A stretch of 64,000 nt of DNA from assembly GCF_000003815.2 (NCBI RefSeq), contig NC_049982.1, positions 15,298,769-15,362,768 of the forward strand. The letters are read 5' to 3'. Source of the stretch: Branchiostoma floridae (Eukaryota; Chordata; Leptocardii; Amphioxiformes; Branchiostomatidae). The notes beneath the pieces were generated by a model, which saw only the letters and a program-made list of their open reading frames with translations, was not told where the DNA came from and ran no database searches. Positions 27,101 through 42,100 of this stretch are shown here, piece by piece (the stretch's first letter is position 1; each line of letters opens with the position of its first letter). The position numbers and the translations under genes were made by a program.

Positions 27101-30100
27101 ACCACTATATGCAATAGAATTTAGAAAAGCTACATGCACAGTTGACACATTGCTTTTATATTGTCATAATGAATCAACGTTGGTTAGACATGTAATAGCA
27201 TGTTTACTACCAACTAAAATTGATGCTGGAATTTATACATTATTCAGAATACTAAGTTGTATGGTTTTTAATGCAATTTTGTTTTTGTTTTTATAGACAA
27301 CCCAGAAGGCATCTACATCCCTCCAGAGTATGACAAGACTGGCAACACATTTAAGGTGAGATAATGATTTGTTGATTTTTAACGTTAAAAATTATGTTAC
27401 GTTACTTTCTGCAGCAATATTGTTCTGGGAATAACAACTTATACCAATGAACTGAAATATGTATAACTTTGGGGATTATTTTTGGTCCCAGTATTTGTTC
27501 ATTGTAGAATAGCCCTTAGCAGAATGCATTAGTTAGTATGTCGAATTTCTTGACTTTCACAGAGGTAGCAAATCATGCTTCCCTTTCACAAACCCTCTGG
27601 GTGTTCACTTAAACGGTGCTCGCTCAGCTCAGCATGGAAAATTACTTTGGTACACAAAGGAATGCATTACATGAACACAGATGCTGCTTGAATTTCTTGC
27701 CTTCGTCTCTGACAGCGGTCACAGTTTATTTTCCCTCAGCTCAGTTGCATCTCCTGAGGCATTTTCTGAAGTACTTAAACTTTGCCGCAGGAGCCAGGAA
27801 AGTTATAACCTTGGCTCCCTGGTCTCATCAAGGGCCCTTTGGTGAGGTTGTTGGCAGTAATGTATGTCATTTACTCTTGAGCTGGTGGGGCAGAATATTG
27901 ATCACCATCTGCTTCTGGTGCTGAGGAAGTGAATGAAAGGCAAATATTTGATATTGTTAGATATAATACATTATCTGAAAAAAGATGAACTGTAATTTCT
28001 GGTACAAAAAATTGGACTTACCTAGATTATCGACTGATCAGCTCCAGTCTTTATCAAGGAATGAACAATCCATAAAGATAGAGTTGCAGGAAGTTTCTGG
28101 CACCCACCGTCCCTGGCCCACGGACTATTTAGGGATGGCTGTAAATCTCTGATGTAGATGGCTTCTTTGATCCCTCTGGCAAAAAAGTCTGGTTACAGGA
28201 TTTTCACTTGGAATCAGTTCAACTTTTTCATATCAAATATTCGTCCTTCAACTTCCTTACCAACAAAGATGAACTTTCAAGTTGTAATACATTATATTGC
28301 AGTAGAAAGAGGTGGGATTAATTATACATACATGTATCACTCATCTGTGCCCAAACTGAACACTATTGATATGGTCAGTCTGCACCCACACAGTCAAACC
28401 TGCCACTCATATACGTGTACCTGTATGGGGCATGGAATGAGCATTTCTCATGCAGTACTATGAACCAATTTATATCATTTGAGGCATGATAACTTACTGT
28501 CTATCTATAGACCAAAAATGGCAGAAGATTTCGGGAAGTCGAGTAGTTTGCAAATTAGTTGACCATTAAAACTCCAGAAAAGTGAGTATCAAATCGATGG
28601 AATGTGCTCAGTCTGTCTCTTTTTTGTAGATAGAAGTCTACTCATGGCCCCGTTTGATATCCAGACAAATTGTTTGGCACATGAAGAAGACATTTTCAGT
28701 ACAAGCAATAACTCACATGTGGTTCTGAAGATGTTACTGAAAATCTCAAACGGGAGATAGAAAGGCAGAATCTTTCAGCTGCCTCATGGGAGAAGACAAG
28801 TACTACTTTGAAGTGCCTTGATCATGACGTATTGATTTTGGGTTGGAAGATTTCCATTTACGGTGCAACAGCTCTAGGTTATGCAGGTAGCTGCTTTAAC
28901 TGTAGGCTTCTTCTATATTTATGAAGTTCCCTGTTGCGTATACATGAAAGATCTGACAGACATCTTATCAGATATAAGTCTGAAGAATGCATGTATTCCC
29001 GACAGGTAGGTCAGGGGATCAGCACTGCTTCTTGTCCGTTATTCCCCATGCAGCTACAAAAGGCCTGACTACTCCTTCATTGTAGCCTGATGTGATAGGT
29101 TATATTGTATTGTATAGGGGAGAGCAACTTCTCTGCATGGGAAAACACGTTTGTGCATTGCCTGCAGCCGAGGTTTGATATCATAAAGTGCACTTTTGTA
29201 GCTTGAAAAATGTGTCCCCTGGAGTTTTGACAGCACCATATGTGAACTGGTATGTCATTGTCAACCTCTCATTCCCTGTGGTACGGCACTGCATACATGT
29301 AGCAATGGAATTTTGCCAGTTCCCTCTTAGAAATCACTATGTAACCCCCCAAAAAAGCAGTACTCAGAGAAAGCAAACTTTTGCTAACTAGTGAGGGAGC
29401 ATAAATCAGGACTAGAAAAAGATGGCTACTGGTAGAGCAAATCTCAAGACATTGTCCATAGAGCTCAAACCAAAGTTATTCTCCCTGTTTTTCAGCTGCA
29501 GAGAACTTTTCATAAAAAAGCTGATACATGAGTAGGTTACATAATATATTTTGCTAAAACTTACCAGTAAAAAGTTAACAGAGTGATGTAGATAAAATTG
29601 TTACCATAAAATCCATAACCCAAGTCTCATTCAGAGCTGACTGGTCTACATGACTGTATTAGTTACTACTACAGTGTTTAAAAGGAAAGATTCAAAATAA
29701 TACATGTATTATGTAAGACTTAAAGCATAGAGATGAAGACATTCCTAGATTCTCAGACTGATGTTAGACTTTGTCAGTTAAGGTTTAACTGTAACACTTG
29801 GCCACCAACACACATACATGTATATAGAAATACATCCCTAATTTTCTAAGTTACCTGTTCATAGATCAGACCACCAATCAGACTGAACGTTGAAACATAG
29901 CCTACATGCTGCCACTTTTACAGAGATAAGAAAAAAAACACATTATGTTACTGTTACAACATATGTCAGTATCTAATGAGAGAGCTGAGAAGATTAAATG
30001 TTATTGTACTTATCATACCAACCTGGGGAGACTGATTACTGGCCATATAATTGTCATCCATCTTCATTCCATCTAAAGGCATGGAGATTATTGATGAATA

Positions 30101-33100
30101 TGGCTTATCAGCAACAAGCCTTCTGTATGAAGTGCTACCTTAGTAGTACCTATCATTCCCCGGGCTGTCGCTATAATGAGCTACATATTGTCTGATCCAT
30201 CTTGCCTGACCTCAGGGATCCTACCCGCTGCTGCTGAGTCAGAGATGTTGTCTGCTTCCTCCAGCTTTCATTACAAAGTTGTCCTTATGCCCAGATGTCT
30301 TGGCAAGGAAGATGTGTTTTCATCAGCATTTGGTACATGTTGTTGGGAATAGGAAACTTTGGAAAGGTCAGGAATTTATGATATAGATCTTCATAAAGAA
30401 ACATAAAGTTTTGTTGTTGTTGCTGCCGTTGGAAATATTCCTCAGTGTGGAAATTTAAAGGACATGATTGAATCTTGATTTAACTTCCGAAACTTTTGAA
30501 CCGCAGGATACAATCTTATTTGGGCTTCATTTGGTCATGAAAATCCATACTCATCCATCCCATTCCATACACAGGCTTCCAAGAAATTCAACTCTGTTGA
30601 AAGTTCAACAAACCTAGATACGATAAATGTATGACATGCAGTCTGCACAACATGTACAATATTCATGGTATATCATCCTGACGGGGATCCTGAAGCAGCC
30701 AAAGAATGGCTTAGCCTGGAGTTCAGCCTTGTTGTGCTTTTAGTCGCTCCCCGAAGGTACAACATGTACACAGAACCTTTGAAGAGCGACTAAAAGCATA
30801 ACAAGGCTGGACTCTAGGCCTTCTGAATGAAGTGCTTCCTTGTACCTTTGGGGAGTGAGTCGGAGCGACTAAAAGCACAACAAGGCTGGACTCCAGGCTA
30901 AGGACAGCTGTGGAAGAGAACACCCTGCAGGATACTCAGTCCAGAGTTTGAAGATGCTCATTCTACCCAAGCCTTTCAAACTTTGGCTCTTTGGGGAGAT
31001 GTTACAACACTTTAGTGGTCTGGTATGGCGGCATTACTGAGTAATGGGTTAGTTTGCCAAGAGGGGGCATTACAAAACATTAGTGCTGTTCTCTTCAACA
31101 GTCTGGACCATTTGGAGCACAAATGTAGGGACTAGATGGACAGAAACTGCATGACATTATAATCTAAATGGATGAAACACGTCCCACAGACATAACAGGT
31201 TTGATGTGGCCTCTCCATGTTGCATTGATGAGTCTCAGGGCTGCAAGACGAGTAATTTGTTTGGTCTAGACTGTCTCCTTGATATGCCCATTGGTGTTGT
31301 TTGGTCATGTTACTTCATCAATCAACTTTTTTTTTTGTTTCTCTGTCTGAGCTATATATATTACAGCTGACAGACAAGATTCTGAATACAGTGTACTAGC
31401 ATTCCATAGAAAATTTAACTTTTAGACTTATTAGTTCATAAAGTATACTATTACGGATACAATTATGGTCATATCTAAACAATTGTAACAACTGCATTAT
31501 ATCTATACTTTTACTGTACCTGCATGTGGATGTTAAATCATATCAATGTTACCTTGATGGCTACCTGTTCTATTGGAATCATATTGGGGAACAGTTCCAG
31601 CCCTGCATTACATGTACCTGTGATACTAGCCACTGCTGAAACAAAAAGGTTGTCATAATTTCTAAAACTTTTCAAAGTCAGCTGCCATGAATATGAAGTA
31701 TGGTTGTATTCTAGGTTTACACATTGCCTGTACTTGAAAATAGTGAAGAATGGTTAGATGGTATAAATTCATGATTCTGAGACAATGGGTAACATATCCT
31801 TCAAGGAAGCACAAAACCTAGGTACCTCCCACGGGCTATGTTTATAGTTGTGTGGTCTATTTATATTGTTACAATTACCATCTCAGCATTGTTACACCAC
31901 AAAAGGGACTGCCTTTGCCGGCTTGTTAGATAAATATAAATGGTCTATTTTGCTTGTATGGCAAAGAAGTTACTCATCAAATCTGCAAGTTTTGGGACAG
32001 TTGTCATTCATCATGTTTGCTGAGATATGATTATTTTGTTGGTATCATGAGTTGTAATTTGTGCACCTTGTAGTTGGCTGTAATAAAGGCAATTGTCTCT
32101 AGTTAATCTGGCTAAGGGTTCTCGCTACCCTGGGGGGCTAGCATGGGGTCAGAACTACTATAGCATTACTACCTCCAGCTTGGATTGTAATTGTTTCCCT
32201 TGAAATGAAACTTGTTGTTAATTGTGTGGCGCCATGTGCCTGTAGTTGAGCCATTGTTCGGAGCGTATCTCCTTACACGGCTGTACATACGTCGGGGAGG
32301 GCAGTATGCTACTTGGACTAATTCAACTTAAGTGACCCCAGCGGCCGACCCCGGGTTACTGAAACTCAAGTCGTCCGTAGGGGGTGGAATACTTGCCGGG
32401 AAAAGTTGTATTTCAGTCATTGCCAGCCCGTCACCACAGCGTACGCACCTGTCCTCAGTGCAGATTACAGTCCTGTGTTAATTTGTGGTTGATTAGGAAT
32501 TATCCCCCATTTGATACAGTGTTGTGTTGCCACTTTGTCAGCATCAAGACAAACACAGGTAGAAAGGTGAGTAGTAATCACTTTTAGTGCATTTGTCAGG
32601 CTTCATTGATGGGACAAAAGTAAGTACAGAGGTAATCGCTAGGTTGTCTGCAGGTCTGTTAGGAGAAATAGAGGGTAAATTTTTCGCAAGATCCATGTCC
32701 AGATCATTTGCAACCACTATGACAGGTGCAGCATGTGCTGTTCCAGTACTAGTGGCATCCCAGTTACACGTAACTTACGTACCCTAAGTTGATGTTTTGA
32801 CCCCCCAAAAAGTAAGGCTTGAATTTTTACAGCATATCTACCAGATTGTAATGATGTACAAGTTTGTAATATGCAGTTTTACTTTTTCTGTATGCATGCA
32901 CTGAAATATGCAGTGTCATTCACTGATCACATATTTCTACGTTCTTAACATGTTTTGGGGGTTTTCCATGGCTTCAAGGGGCAGAGCACTTGTTTGCTAA
33001 TGGCCACTTCTGAAATTGTCAAGCGACTGCACATTTAAACATGCTTTCCCCGTATTCAATAGGAGAGCCACCGTGACTTGAAGTTTTCTGTGCAAAGCTG

Positions 33101-36100
33101 TTCTTGCATGTCAGAGTTACCCCTCCGTGGCCAGTAGTGGCGAGCAAGTAAATAAACATGTTTCTGTCACTAAGAGACGCATTTTCTGGAGTACTACATG
33201 TACAAATATACTGTAAACATCCACTTTAATTTCTGGATTCCACTTTTCCTAATTGGCCTCTTGTTATGACTGATGTTCTTGCCCTTTTCAAAACCTAATG
33301 TTTACTCAGTGTTGTACTACATGTATAATAAAGACTTCCCTTAGCTAGGATTCACAGTTAATCTTTTTTTGCTTTGAACAAAATTTTGATTAATTTTGCA
33401 GTACAAGTTAGCAACATGAAGACCAGAAAGTAAGGCAGGACTTTTTTGTTAATTTTAAATGGTCAGATTATTTCTTTGCATATGATTAAGAAATGAAGAT
33501 ATGAAATACTTTCTTCAGACATGCATGTTGTTATCTTGATATTAACCTCATAAAATGTGAGTTACAAAGTTGACATCCATAGGGTTGTCATCAGTGACAG
33601 ATTTTTCTCATTTTATCCTTTTCTACAGTTTTATTGATTAACAAGAAGAATTACAGTGTAGCTATGGTTGTATTGTGGAAAAGGATTTTGTACATGCTTT
33701 GATCTAGCAGTTCAGGCATTTACAGTATGAAACATTTCCAACAATAATTCTTGGTAAAATGTTTGGGAGGATGACAGAGATACATTGTAGCTGCAAAGTA
33801 CACTCAAGGTTGATAGATACTTATTTTCTGCTCCAGAATAGAAACTTTGGATCATATTACTCTGTCACCCAATCTAAGGTGCAAACATGCAATATTTCAA
33901 CAGAGGTACATGTATGGAGGTAGAAACAGAATTTATCAATTGCAATTCTATTGTACATCAGGGCATTCAAATCTTACCAAGTGATAACAGAACCTCTAGA
34001 TTACATGTAGCTAACAGCAAGGTCGCATCTGTTTCTTAGGACTAGTAGGAGCTGTTTTACTGTACTGTTCCTTTTGTCACCTTCTTCCTAATTGACGGTA
34101 GTTTTGTTTATGCAGCATGCCCAGTCAACAACTCAGGTAAACAGCTTGTTGAACCTAAAAGAAAGGGCATTTGTTCACATGCCTGGCAGATGTTGGATTG
34201 GTAAGCTGCTACGGTTGTAATTCCTACAGATTGGGTATGGGCTGTTCCCTGTAAGAACCTTGAGGCTCTGAAAGAAAATTTTGAAGGAAAAAAGGGGGGA
34301 TTCAATGAGGATGTCTTTTCTTAAACAAAGACGTACATGTACAATGTAGAATGATGCATCGTTGAGAGTTAGACATCCCAGTTAAAGGATACACAAATAC
34401 TCAAGCAAATGGGTAGATTTCGGAAATGTTCAGAACAGCCACTGATAAAATGTAATGGATTAAGTATCTGAAAAAACTGACTGTTCCCAAAATCTATTCA
34501 GTTGCTTGATCTTCTGTAATGATAATACCATACGTATGTAGACAAATAGTTTTATTGCCCGTTCAACTGCTCAGCATACCATGTGTTGGTGGATGGCATG
34601 TAACCTTGCCTGTGTCGAGGCTTGTTATTTAAAGCTGCAGGTTTTGTAATCTGCTCACTGCAAAGGTTGAGAAGGGGTGGAGAATTCCATCGTCATGTAG
34701 CTAGAAGAAATATCATGTTGGACATTGATGTATGGTTTGTGACCCCATGGTTGGAATGTAACAAGCTGGTTCCAAAGTGTCAGACTACATGAATCAGCAG
34801 TTCCTGCATCCGCTGGCATGTTCTGTATTTGTAACACGTTGCTGCTGGAATTCTTGCTTAAGTTGTTGTTGTTTTGTAGAATGCTGTTTTGCCAGGGGCA
34901 CCTGTTTTTACTGCGTGCAGTTATCGCAAGGATTCCTGCCGGAATTTGTCGTGTTTCCGCAATATTTGACAAGATCAAGTCTTATTCCTCTTGCTTATTA
35001 CCTTCACCAAGAAGGTTATGTTTTCAGTAGCATTTGTATGTACGAATGTATATGTGTGGCTTGTAGAACTAGAAGACAACATAACTCGAGAAAGCCTGGA
35101 TTTATCATATCAATATTTGATATGTGGGTAGGTCTTGGTGAGACCTGGAAATGATTATATTTCGGCCCGATAGCCGCTTGGTACAATACTGCAATGTAAC
35201 TTCCAAGTCTTATATGTCGTGTTCTGGACATACTCAGTAGTATGGCTATGGTTTTTCAGTGGTATATAGCTCTTGAGGCCAAAAGAAAGTGATGACTAGG
35301 TTTGGGCCCCCTAGTGGCATTTCTGAGGCTGCAGGAGCTGGTTTAGTGTCAGACTTTGAAAGAGAATAAGTCAAGAAGGGGTTGACGAATCGTCAGGATT
35401 TTTGGCTTGTGAATATCATGAGTGATGTTTCATATAGATAAGTATTAATTACGCAAATCGGAATCTAATATGCATAGTTGATGAGGAACTTTTATAAACC
35501 TGCTTTGTTCCATTTTAGGACTGTTCTAACATGTGACATTTGTAACTGAGAAAGAGCAGAACATTATGCAAATGATGACCTAATTTGCAGGAATTATGAG
35601 AAAATTCTATTATAGCCTTAAGCTTCTTTCCTAAGATAGATTGTGAACAGTTATTTCTGTGAAGGAGATGATCAACTAAATGTAATTTATGCAAATGAGG
35701 ACCCCACAATAACAAGCACATACATGTATAATACATCAGTTGTAAAGGTCAAAACCATTTGGCGAAGGTATGGGGTCATAGAACTGTAGTTTCTTCCTTC
35801 CGTTCCTTTTAATATTCATCCTTTCTGCTGCCTTGTGTTAGAGTTGATGTTGTAAAGGATAATTGAAGGGTTCTCTGTGAATACAGGGTATGAACTGCAC
35901 TGCAGGCAAGCCCAGAGCTGTGAAATTAGATGTCAGAGGAGATAGATACATATGGGAGAGGAAGGAAACGGGTAGGAAAAGGTTAGCTTGTTAGAGCTCT
36001 CAAATCAAATGATCGATAGTGTTTCACTTCCAGTTATCTCCGACTGGGCAGCTGTATGTGCTGTCTTTTATCACTGCTGGAAACTGTAAAATGCTCTGGA

Positions 36101-39100
36101 GGAAATTCTTGTGTAGATAGGGCAGCATACAACATGGCAGCTGAGGGAGATTGTTAAAAATAATGATCGTAGAGTTGTATCCACCAGAGCCTTTATCTTT
36201 TCTTTATGAAATAAAGGACACTGGAGCACAGAACAACTAGGGCCAGTTTACAGGAGGCAAAAAAATGCATTGAACGTTGTAAGACATTTTTAGGACAAGT
36301 CATTTTTTTTGCCTCGTGTAAACCGGGCCTAGTGTTTGATCTTTTGTCTGTCCTTTGCCATAAACCTCCACCAGGGTGACAGCTGCAGATATTCTCCAAG
36401 CAGAGGTTGGTGGGAAAATTGTAGTTGCTAAATACATGTACTAAGTATATACCCTAATTATTTGTCAATAGTTGCTTCAGGGTTGGCCTTTCCCTTTTTC
36501 AAAAAACAGAACCTTAAGCTTAAACCAGTTTATCCACATCTTAGAAGACTTAAACAGCAATCGCTGAGGTTTAAAATCTTTTATCTCTCTGATCAAATTA
36601 ACTATATAGTATAAGCCATCTGAAACTCTTTTTTTTTTCAAAAGGGTAGTTAGAAAATTATCCTTTTCCTCTTATTGTTTGCATACTTGGGGATTTAACT
36701 TAAACAGTACATATGTATTATAAACAAGACACAAATCTTTAGGATCGCAAAGTCACAATATGTTATGGAGCCATGCACAAGATTTGGTACAAGAAGAGTC
36801 AGAAGTGGGATTACATAAAAAAGCACAAGTCACCAATTAGTTCCCTTTCAAGTTTGAGTTGTCTACATGTACCCCTCATTTATGTCCTACTCCTTTGTCT
36901 GTATAAAGAGGTTAACAGCTTTCTAAACTTGAAACCATAAGACAGACCAGAAATGTGTAAGTAAGAGGATTTCACGATAAAGAGACATGTCTTAGACAGA
37001 GAGGGACAAAGGCTTCCGGTGAATGGTCTTCCCTCTGGAGGCATCAGGTAGAGAATGGACTAAAATCCACCTGAAGCGCTGGCTAGCCTGTTGTGACATC
37101 CGACCCATGTGATCGCCCAGGCAGGTCCACCTGGTCTTTGCACTATAGAGAGGTGAAATCCCTGCGGGATTTGTTGCCGTGGCAACCAGGGCTGCTCAGT
37201 CTCTGAGGAGTGTGGCCCCTTTCTTTCAACACTGAAATCAATTTGGGATGACAATCAAACCAATCGGTGAAACTGTAGGTAAAATGTCATTTCTATAAAA
37301 CTGAAATAATCAAAGAATTGAAATGAGATTGAAATGGAGCCACATTTCCTCATTGTTTACAGTTTAATTTTACAATTTACATTTGTCTAGAGCATGAAAA
37401 TGTACAAATGTATGCTTTTGTGATATCCCAAACAAACACCATTGTACAATCACCCCCTGAACATTCCAAAGTAGACTGTTCCATTCCTAGGTGTTTAGAG
37501 GTCATGGTATGGTGGGGTCCGCACAGGTGGTACAGGTGTGTTTTGGAACCACTGGGCAACAGTTTTTCACCTGTTGTGCCAACATGAGCTACCTGAAGTC
37601 AGACAGGTGAGGTGACAAATCTTTGAAATCTTTCACATAGTGTCATAGCAAGCGCTTTAAAGTTTGTAATAAATGTATTTGCAAAACCACAATAGATTCA
37701 CAATAGAAGCCTAAAAATATGCATGCTTTCAAATCATACAGGGTAGGTGTTACTACCAGCAGAGGAGAGGCATGAAGAGCAACTTTCATGTAGCTAAGAT
37801 TAATTTGGCCAGAAAATGGATCTATATTGGTCTTTTCAGTAGAATTATGTACCAATAGCACTGCTTGCATGTAGATTGTATTATGATAAACCATGTTGAC
37901 GTATTTCAGATATGATGTATAGAGGTGAATTACTAGTAAAAGTTTGATTATTGTTGAAATATAAACCTTTGGCACAGATTGCTTCGATTTGCTTTGCTTT
38001 GTCATGGTTCTTTTCTGCATCAAATAGTAGGAAAATACTTGAATTAAAATAGTTACCCTCCCTTGTTTAGTAGTACAGTCTAATAGACTTTGGATACTAG
38101 TAGTACTTGTGTGCCTGTTGTGTACAATTGATGTGTACAAACTTCAAGCTTGAAGTCAACATATTTTGATTTGGATAGTTTAGTTTCTAATATTTGGTAT
38201 GACCTATTTGTCAAAAGTTTAATGTTATAAATATTGTTAGAACTATGTGTAGTTGATATATAGTTGTAGATTTTTTGTTTTGTTTGTTTAAGCTGGGATT
38301 GAATCCCTTGTTTTGTTAAGGTCCAGGTGCTAGGTAAGATCAGTCCATTAAATAATCTAAGTGGTCTTTATCTATAGACAAGCTCAGTGACTGCTTTGGA
38401 AATGTTTTTATATCCTCTGACCTGTGAAACCTAAACACTAGGATGCAGAACTGTCTGTGTGTGAAATTTATATTCATGTAATGGCATCCCTGCAACCTCT
38501 GTGGACAAAATGACACAATCAAGACTATCTTGCAATTTATAAACACAAGCCACATTTGTGCAAAATGTCAGCAGGAGACCAAGTCTTCAAATACAAATTT
38601 TCCTCTGGCAGCTACATTTAACCAGGATCTGGTAGGTTGTGTTGATTACTAGACTGTGCATATTCTGTGGCCCTATGGTGAAACAGATCTAGACCTTTGT
38701 CAAAGCAAGAAGCAGTTTTTACCAAATGTTATCATCACCTAATGTGTACTGTGTAAACATTTTGTTGTTTTGAGGCCTTTTTTCTGTGTTGCTCTTTTCG
38801 ATCAATGTCTGACGCACATTAGAATTAGATACCTATCAAAAGCATTTCCATCAGCCAACCCTGGGTAGCCCCCCTCCCCTTATCATTGGTTTGAATAATG
38901 TATGAATGAATACAAAAAACTGACTAGACTAATGCCACTATGCAATTGTATGGCAAAGATCTATAATAGCATCAATAGAAATTTATAGCTGAGGATAAAT
39001 TCTAACAGTGGAATAGAAACAAAAAGTTAATAATAGCTGAATATTGCTTATGGAATTTCAGATATGTCCTGATTTGAGACTCTTACAATATCAAAAATTG

Positions 39101-42100
39101 CACAGTTGAATGTCTACAGGTTGCTGATCTTTTTGTTGTACATGGTTGGAACTTTCTTCACACAAATGTATTACATTTGATTGTTTGTCTTGGGTTATCT
39201 GAATAGACACACTTTTTTTGAAAACCTAGTAACATAGCAATTCATCCCCCAACACCAAAGTTATCATTAAACAATCACATATGGTTTACTCCGTTTATCA
39301 ATGCTGATGCTGTCAGAAAGTACAATGTTTTTAAGTAGTAGATCACCCAAGTATGGTTTTCCTTGTTCTGAAGTGATTTCTTCAGAAAAGGTCATGCAGA
39401 GTTTTGGGCAATAAAGCGGAAATCCTAAAATACTAGGAGAGAGTCAGGAAAACTCTGGCTTGCGTAGGTGTGTCTTTCTGATCACTTCCCTTTCCTCCAA
39501 ATTACTGCCATTGTTGGTGCGGATTTGATGCGGCTGAACAGGGACTAAGATCAGGCTTAGAGAGTAAATCATGGGTATCCACAGAGATTGGGTGTTTATG
39601 GGGCGTGATTGGAAGAAAGGCATTCCTTCTCGTTAGGCAGGTACCTAAATATGCAGGTGTAAATTTGGCTAATAGTAATACCCCCCAAAGGACTTCAAAC
39701 ATAATGAAAGAAATTGTTCTAGAAATTGCGATGGTAAGATGCAGCATGACAAAATACTTTATGCGGTAAAAATTAAGTACTGTCAACTTAACCCATTCTA
39801 ATGATGACATATCCACAGCTTTATGTTGAATTGTTTGTTAAATCTCATACTTACAGATCTGCTGATGAAGATTTCTGACTAAATTAGAGTCACTGCTTTG
39901 ATTGTCATTTGTTTATTAGTTGCCTTTGTTAGTTTGTTGTATATGTACACAGTGTACCGTGTACACACCAACAGTGTTTGGTGGATAAGGTCCTCCATTT
40001 CATAACCTAGGTGAATAGGTAGTGGCATTTGTCAATGTTTGTCTGGAGATATCAGCTATGAGCAGCTATGAGTTATGTTCAAACTTCGAAGCAAATGTTG
40101 GGTTTTGCATTTGGAGACTAAGATTTATTTGCATGCATAGGATTAGATTGGAAAGTAAGAAGCAATCCATAGCACAGCAGTGCAATGTGTTTTGTTAGTG
40201 TAAAACTTAATGAAACTTTCAAACATGGCAAGCCTGTCAAATTCATTGGTTACAAATTAAAACAGCTTGTTTACACTGCCTGTGCAAATGCAAGGTGGAT
40301 CTTGACCTGGTGAAAGTTTCATGTAATACATTAGGCTTAGTAAATTGGCATTTCCCTTCTGCCAAATATATATTTTGACACCCATGTGCCCAAAGTTGGC
40401 TTTGTTATATTCAGTAGTCAGTTTAGTTTCTTTACTGAACATTATATAAAAATTGCTTTTTCCATCCAACATTTAGATTGGAGCCAAATACTGTCCCTCT
40501 GACTTTACTAGTACATTAAAATATGAGAAGGGAAACCACCTGAAAACTAGTCAGTGTAAAGAAGACATGTTTGAAAACATTATGCAGTCAGAATAACTGT
40601 GACAGATAAGGACTGTCTTCACTGTCATATTTTGTGTCATTTTTTTTTTTCCTCAGAGATTTTGTTGTTTGATTATCCGGTAGTAAGCTGTCCCACAAGA
40701 GCAGTAACTTAGAAAATATGCCAACACCCTCCTGTTAAGCTAATGAAGTAACCTATAATTAAGCCTTCAAAGTAGCTTCTAATTATGGTGACCCCAATAG
40801 CACAGGTTGCCAGGTAGACAGGCATTTGTGCACTAAAGAGCATACAAATAATGTCAACAGTTGGCAATTTTGAGTGTTGCACTGGTCTTTGGAATTTTTG
40901 AAGGTGAGTAGAGAATTTCAAGACTTTCCAGAAGATTGTCAGTGACATAAACAATCTAGGGATATCTGTGAAAAGCTTAGCGGTGTTTAGGGCATGTTAG
41001 GGGTATTTCAGTGTGTAAAAAAACACCTTAACCCAGCAATTTGCAAACTACAGACAAAAGACTTCCAAAACCTGTAATTTTCAGGCTTACTTAAGCTTTA
41101 GCTAAGGCACTTCTTACAATAACATTCCAGTGTGCTTAGTGCTGGTGTTGTCACTTAGTTTGCAAAAGAAAATCCCTATTATTGTCTCTTTTGCTTGTCT
41201 TGTTGTACTACACGTATATGGTATGTGGTATATGGTGCTGGACTTTTTACACTGTGTCAGCATTTCTGCTTCCATGTTTGCTCATCTCAGGTACCTTGAA
41301 AAATTTTATTTGCATTCATTTTGTATCTTTTTGTATAAAAGTTGTTGTGCCAATCTGCTTGCTACTTTTAACTGCTATAAAAGTATACAATTGATCTATA
41401 AGTACTGTTATTTTAACCTAAATACTTATAGATAATTTTTTTTCACAAAACTGCAGGTAAAAATCCAATCCACTTTGTCAACCTATAGTTCTATAACTTC
41501 CCCTGATTGACATTTATCTGTTTGCAGGGGAATGTAGATGGACAGGCAGCTCGTGAGCTATGTTGTTAGGACCAGTGTTCAGCTAACCTTTCTGCATAAT
41601 TCTGTGAAGGTCACCTTGCCAATAAAGTCATGCTTTTAGGAACTGGTAGGGCTAAGCTGAGCTGCCTTATACAGGGAGGGTAGTAGGGCATGTCCTAATG
41701 TACATGTACATTGTAGGTGACAAGGTCACAAAGGTTGGCAGGAAGGAAGGATGAAGAACAATATATTACCATAGTAGAGTTTTAGTGACGTGTATAACAT
41801 GTACCTTTTAAAAGAAGTTCATAGCCTCTCCCTAGTTCTGATGATTTGGTTTGCTCATGATATAAAACTTCCCATTGAAATCTATCATATTTAGTGCTAT
41901 ATGGAGTACATTACTTTTTGCTGCCCCTCCTGTGTGTTGTATACACATGTCTTAAGCTGTCCCTGAAGGATATGAATTCCAAAAAGCAATTTAAGTGATA
42001 TCAGAAGTGTCTGCCTGCTCTACTGGCCATGTCAAATTGAATCTCCAATAAAGCGATATAATAATCAGACTATAGACTGAGGCATATTCTGTTGGCATTG

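Larger units (their letters stand above)
6199..27296 (+). other. KNDC1 intron 1 (21.1 kb)
   Basis: AT-rich, with no exon I can support on either strand. It contains a GGTCGC-rich transposon-like element (15323-16175), a foldback repeat (17955-18075), a small perfect hairpin (22107-22130), a (GAGT)n tract near 23148-23171 and scattered TACATGTA words. All open frames are short and show no known domain. Long first introns often hold enhancers, but nothing in the sequence alone marks one. Confidence 0.7.

Noticed and set aside
37643-38140. 165-codon open frame on the minus strand in intron 2
   Set aside because: AT-rich, no recognisable domain, no good start context or splice sites. A frame of this length can arise by chance in 64 kb of AT-rich DNA.
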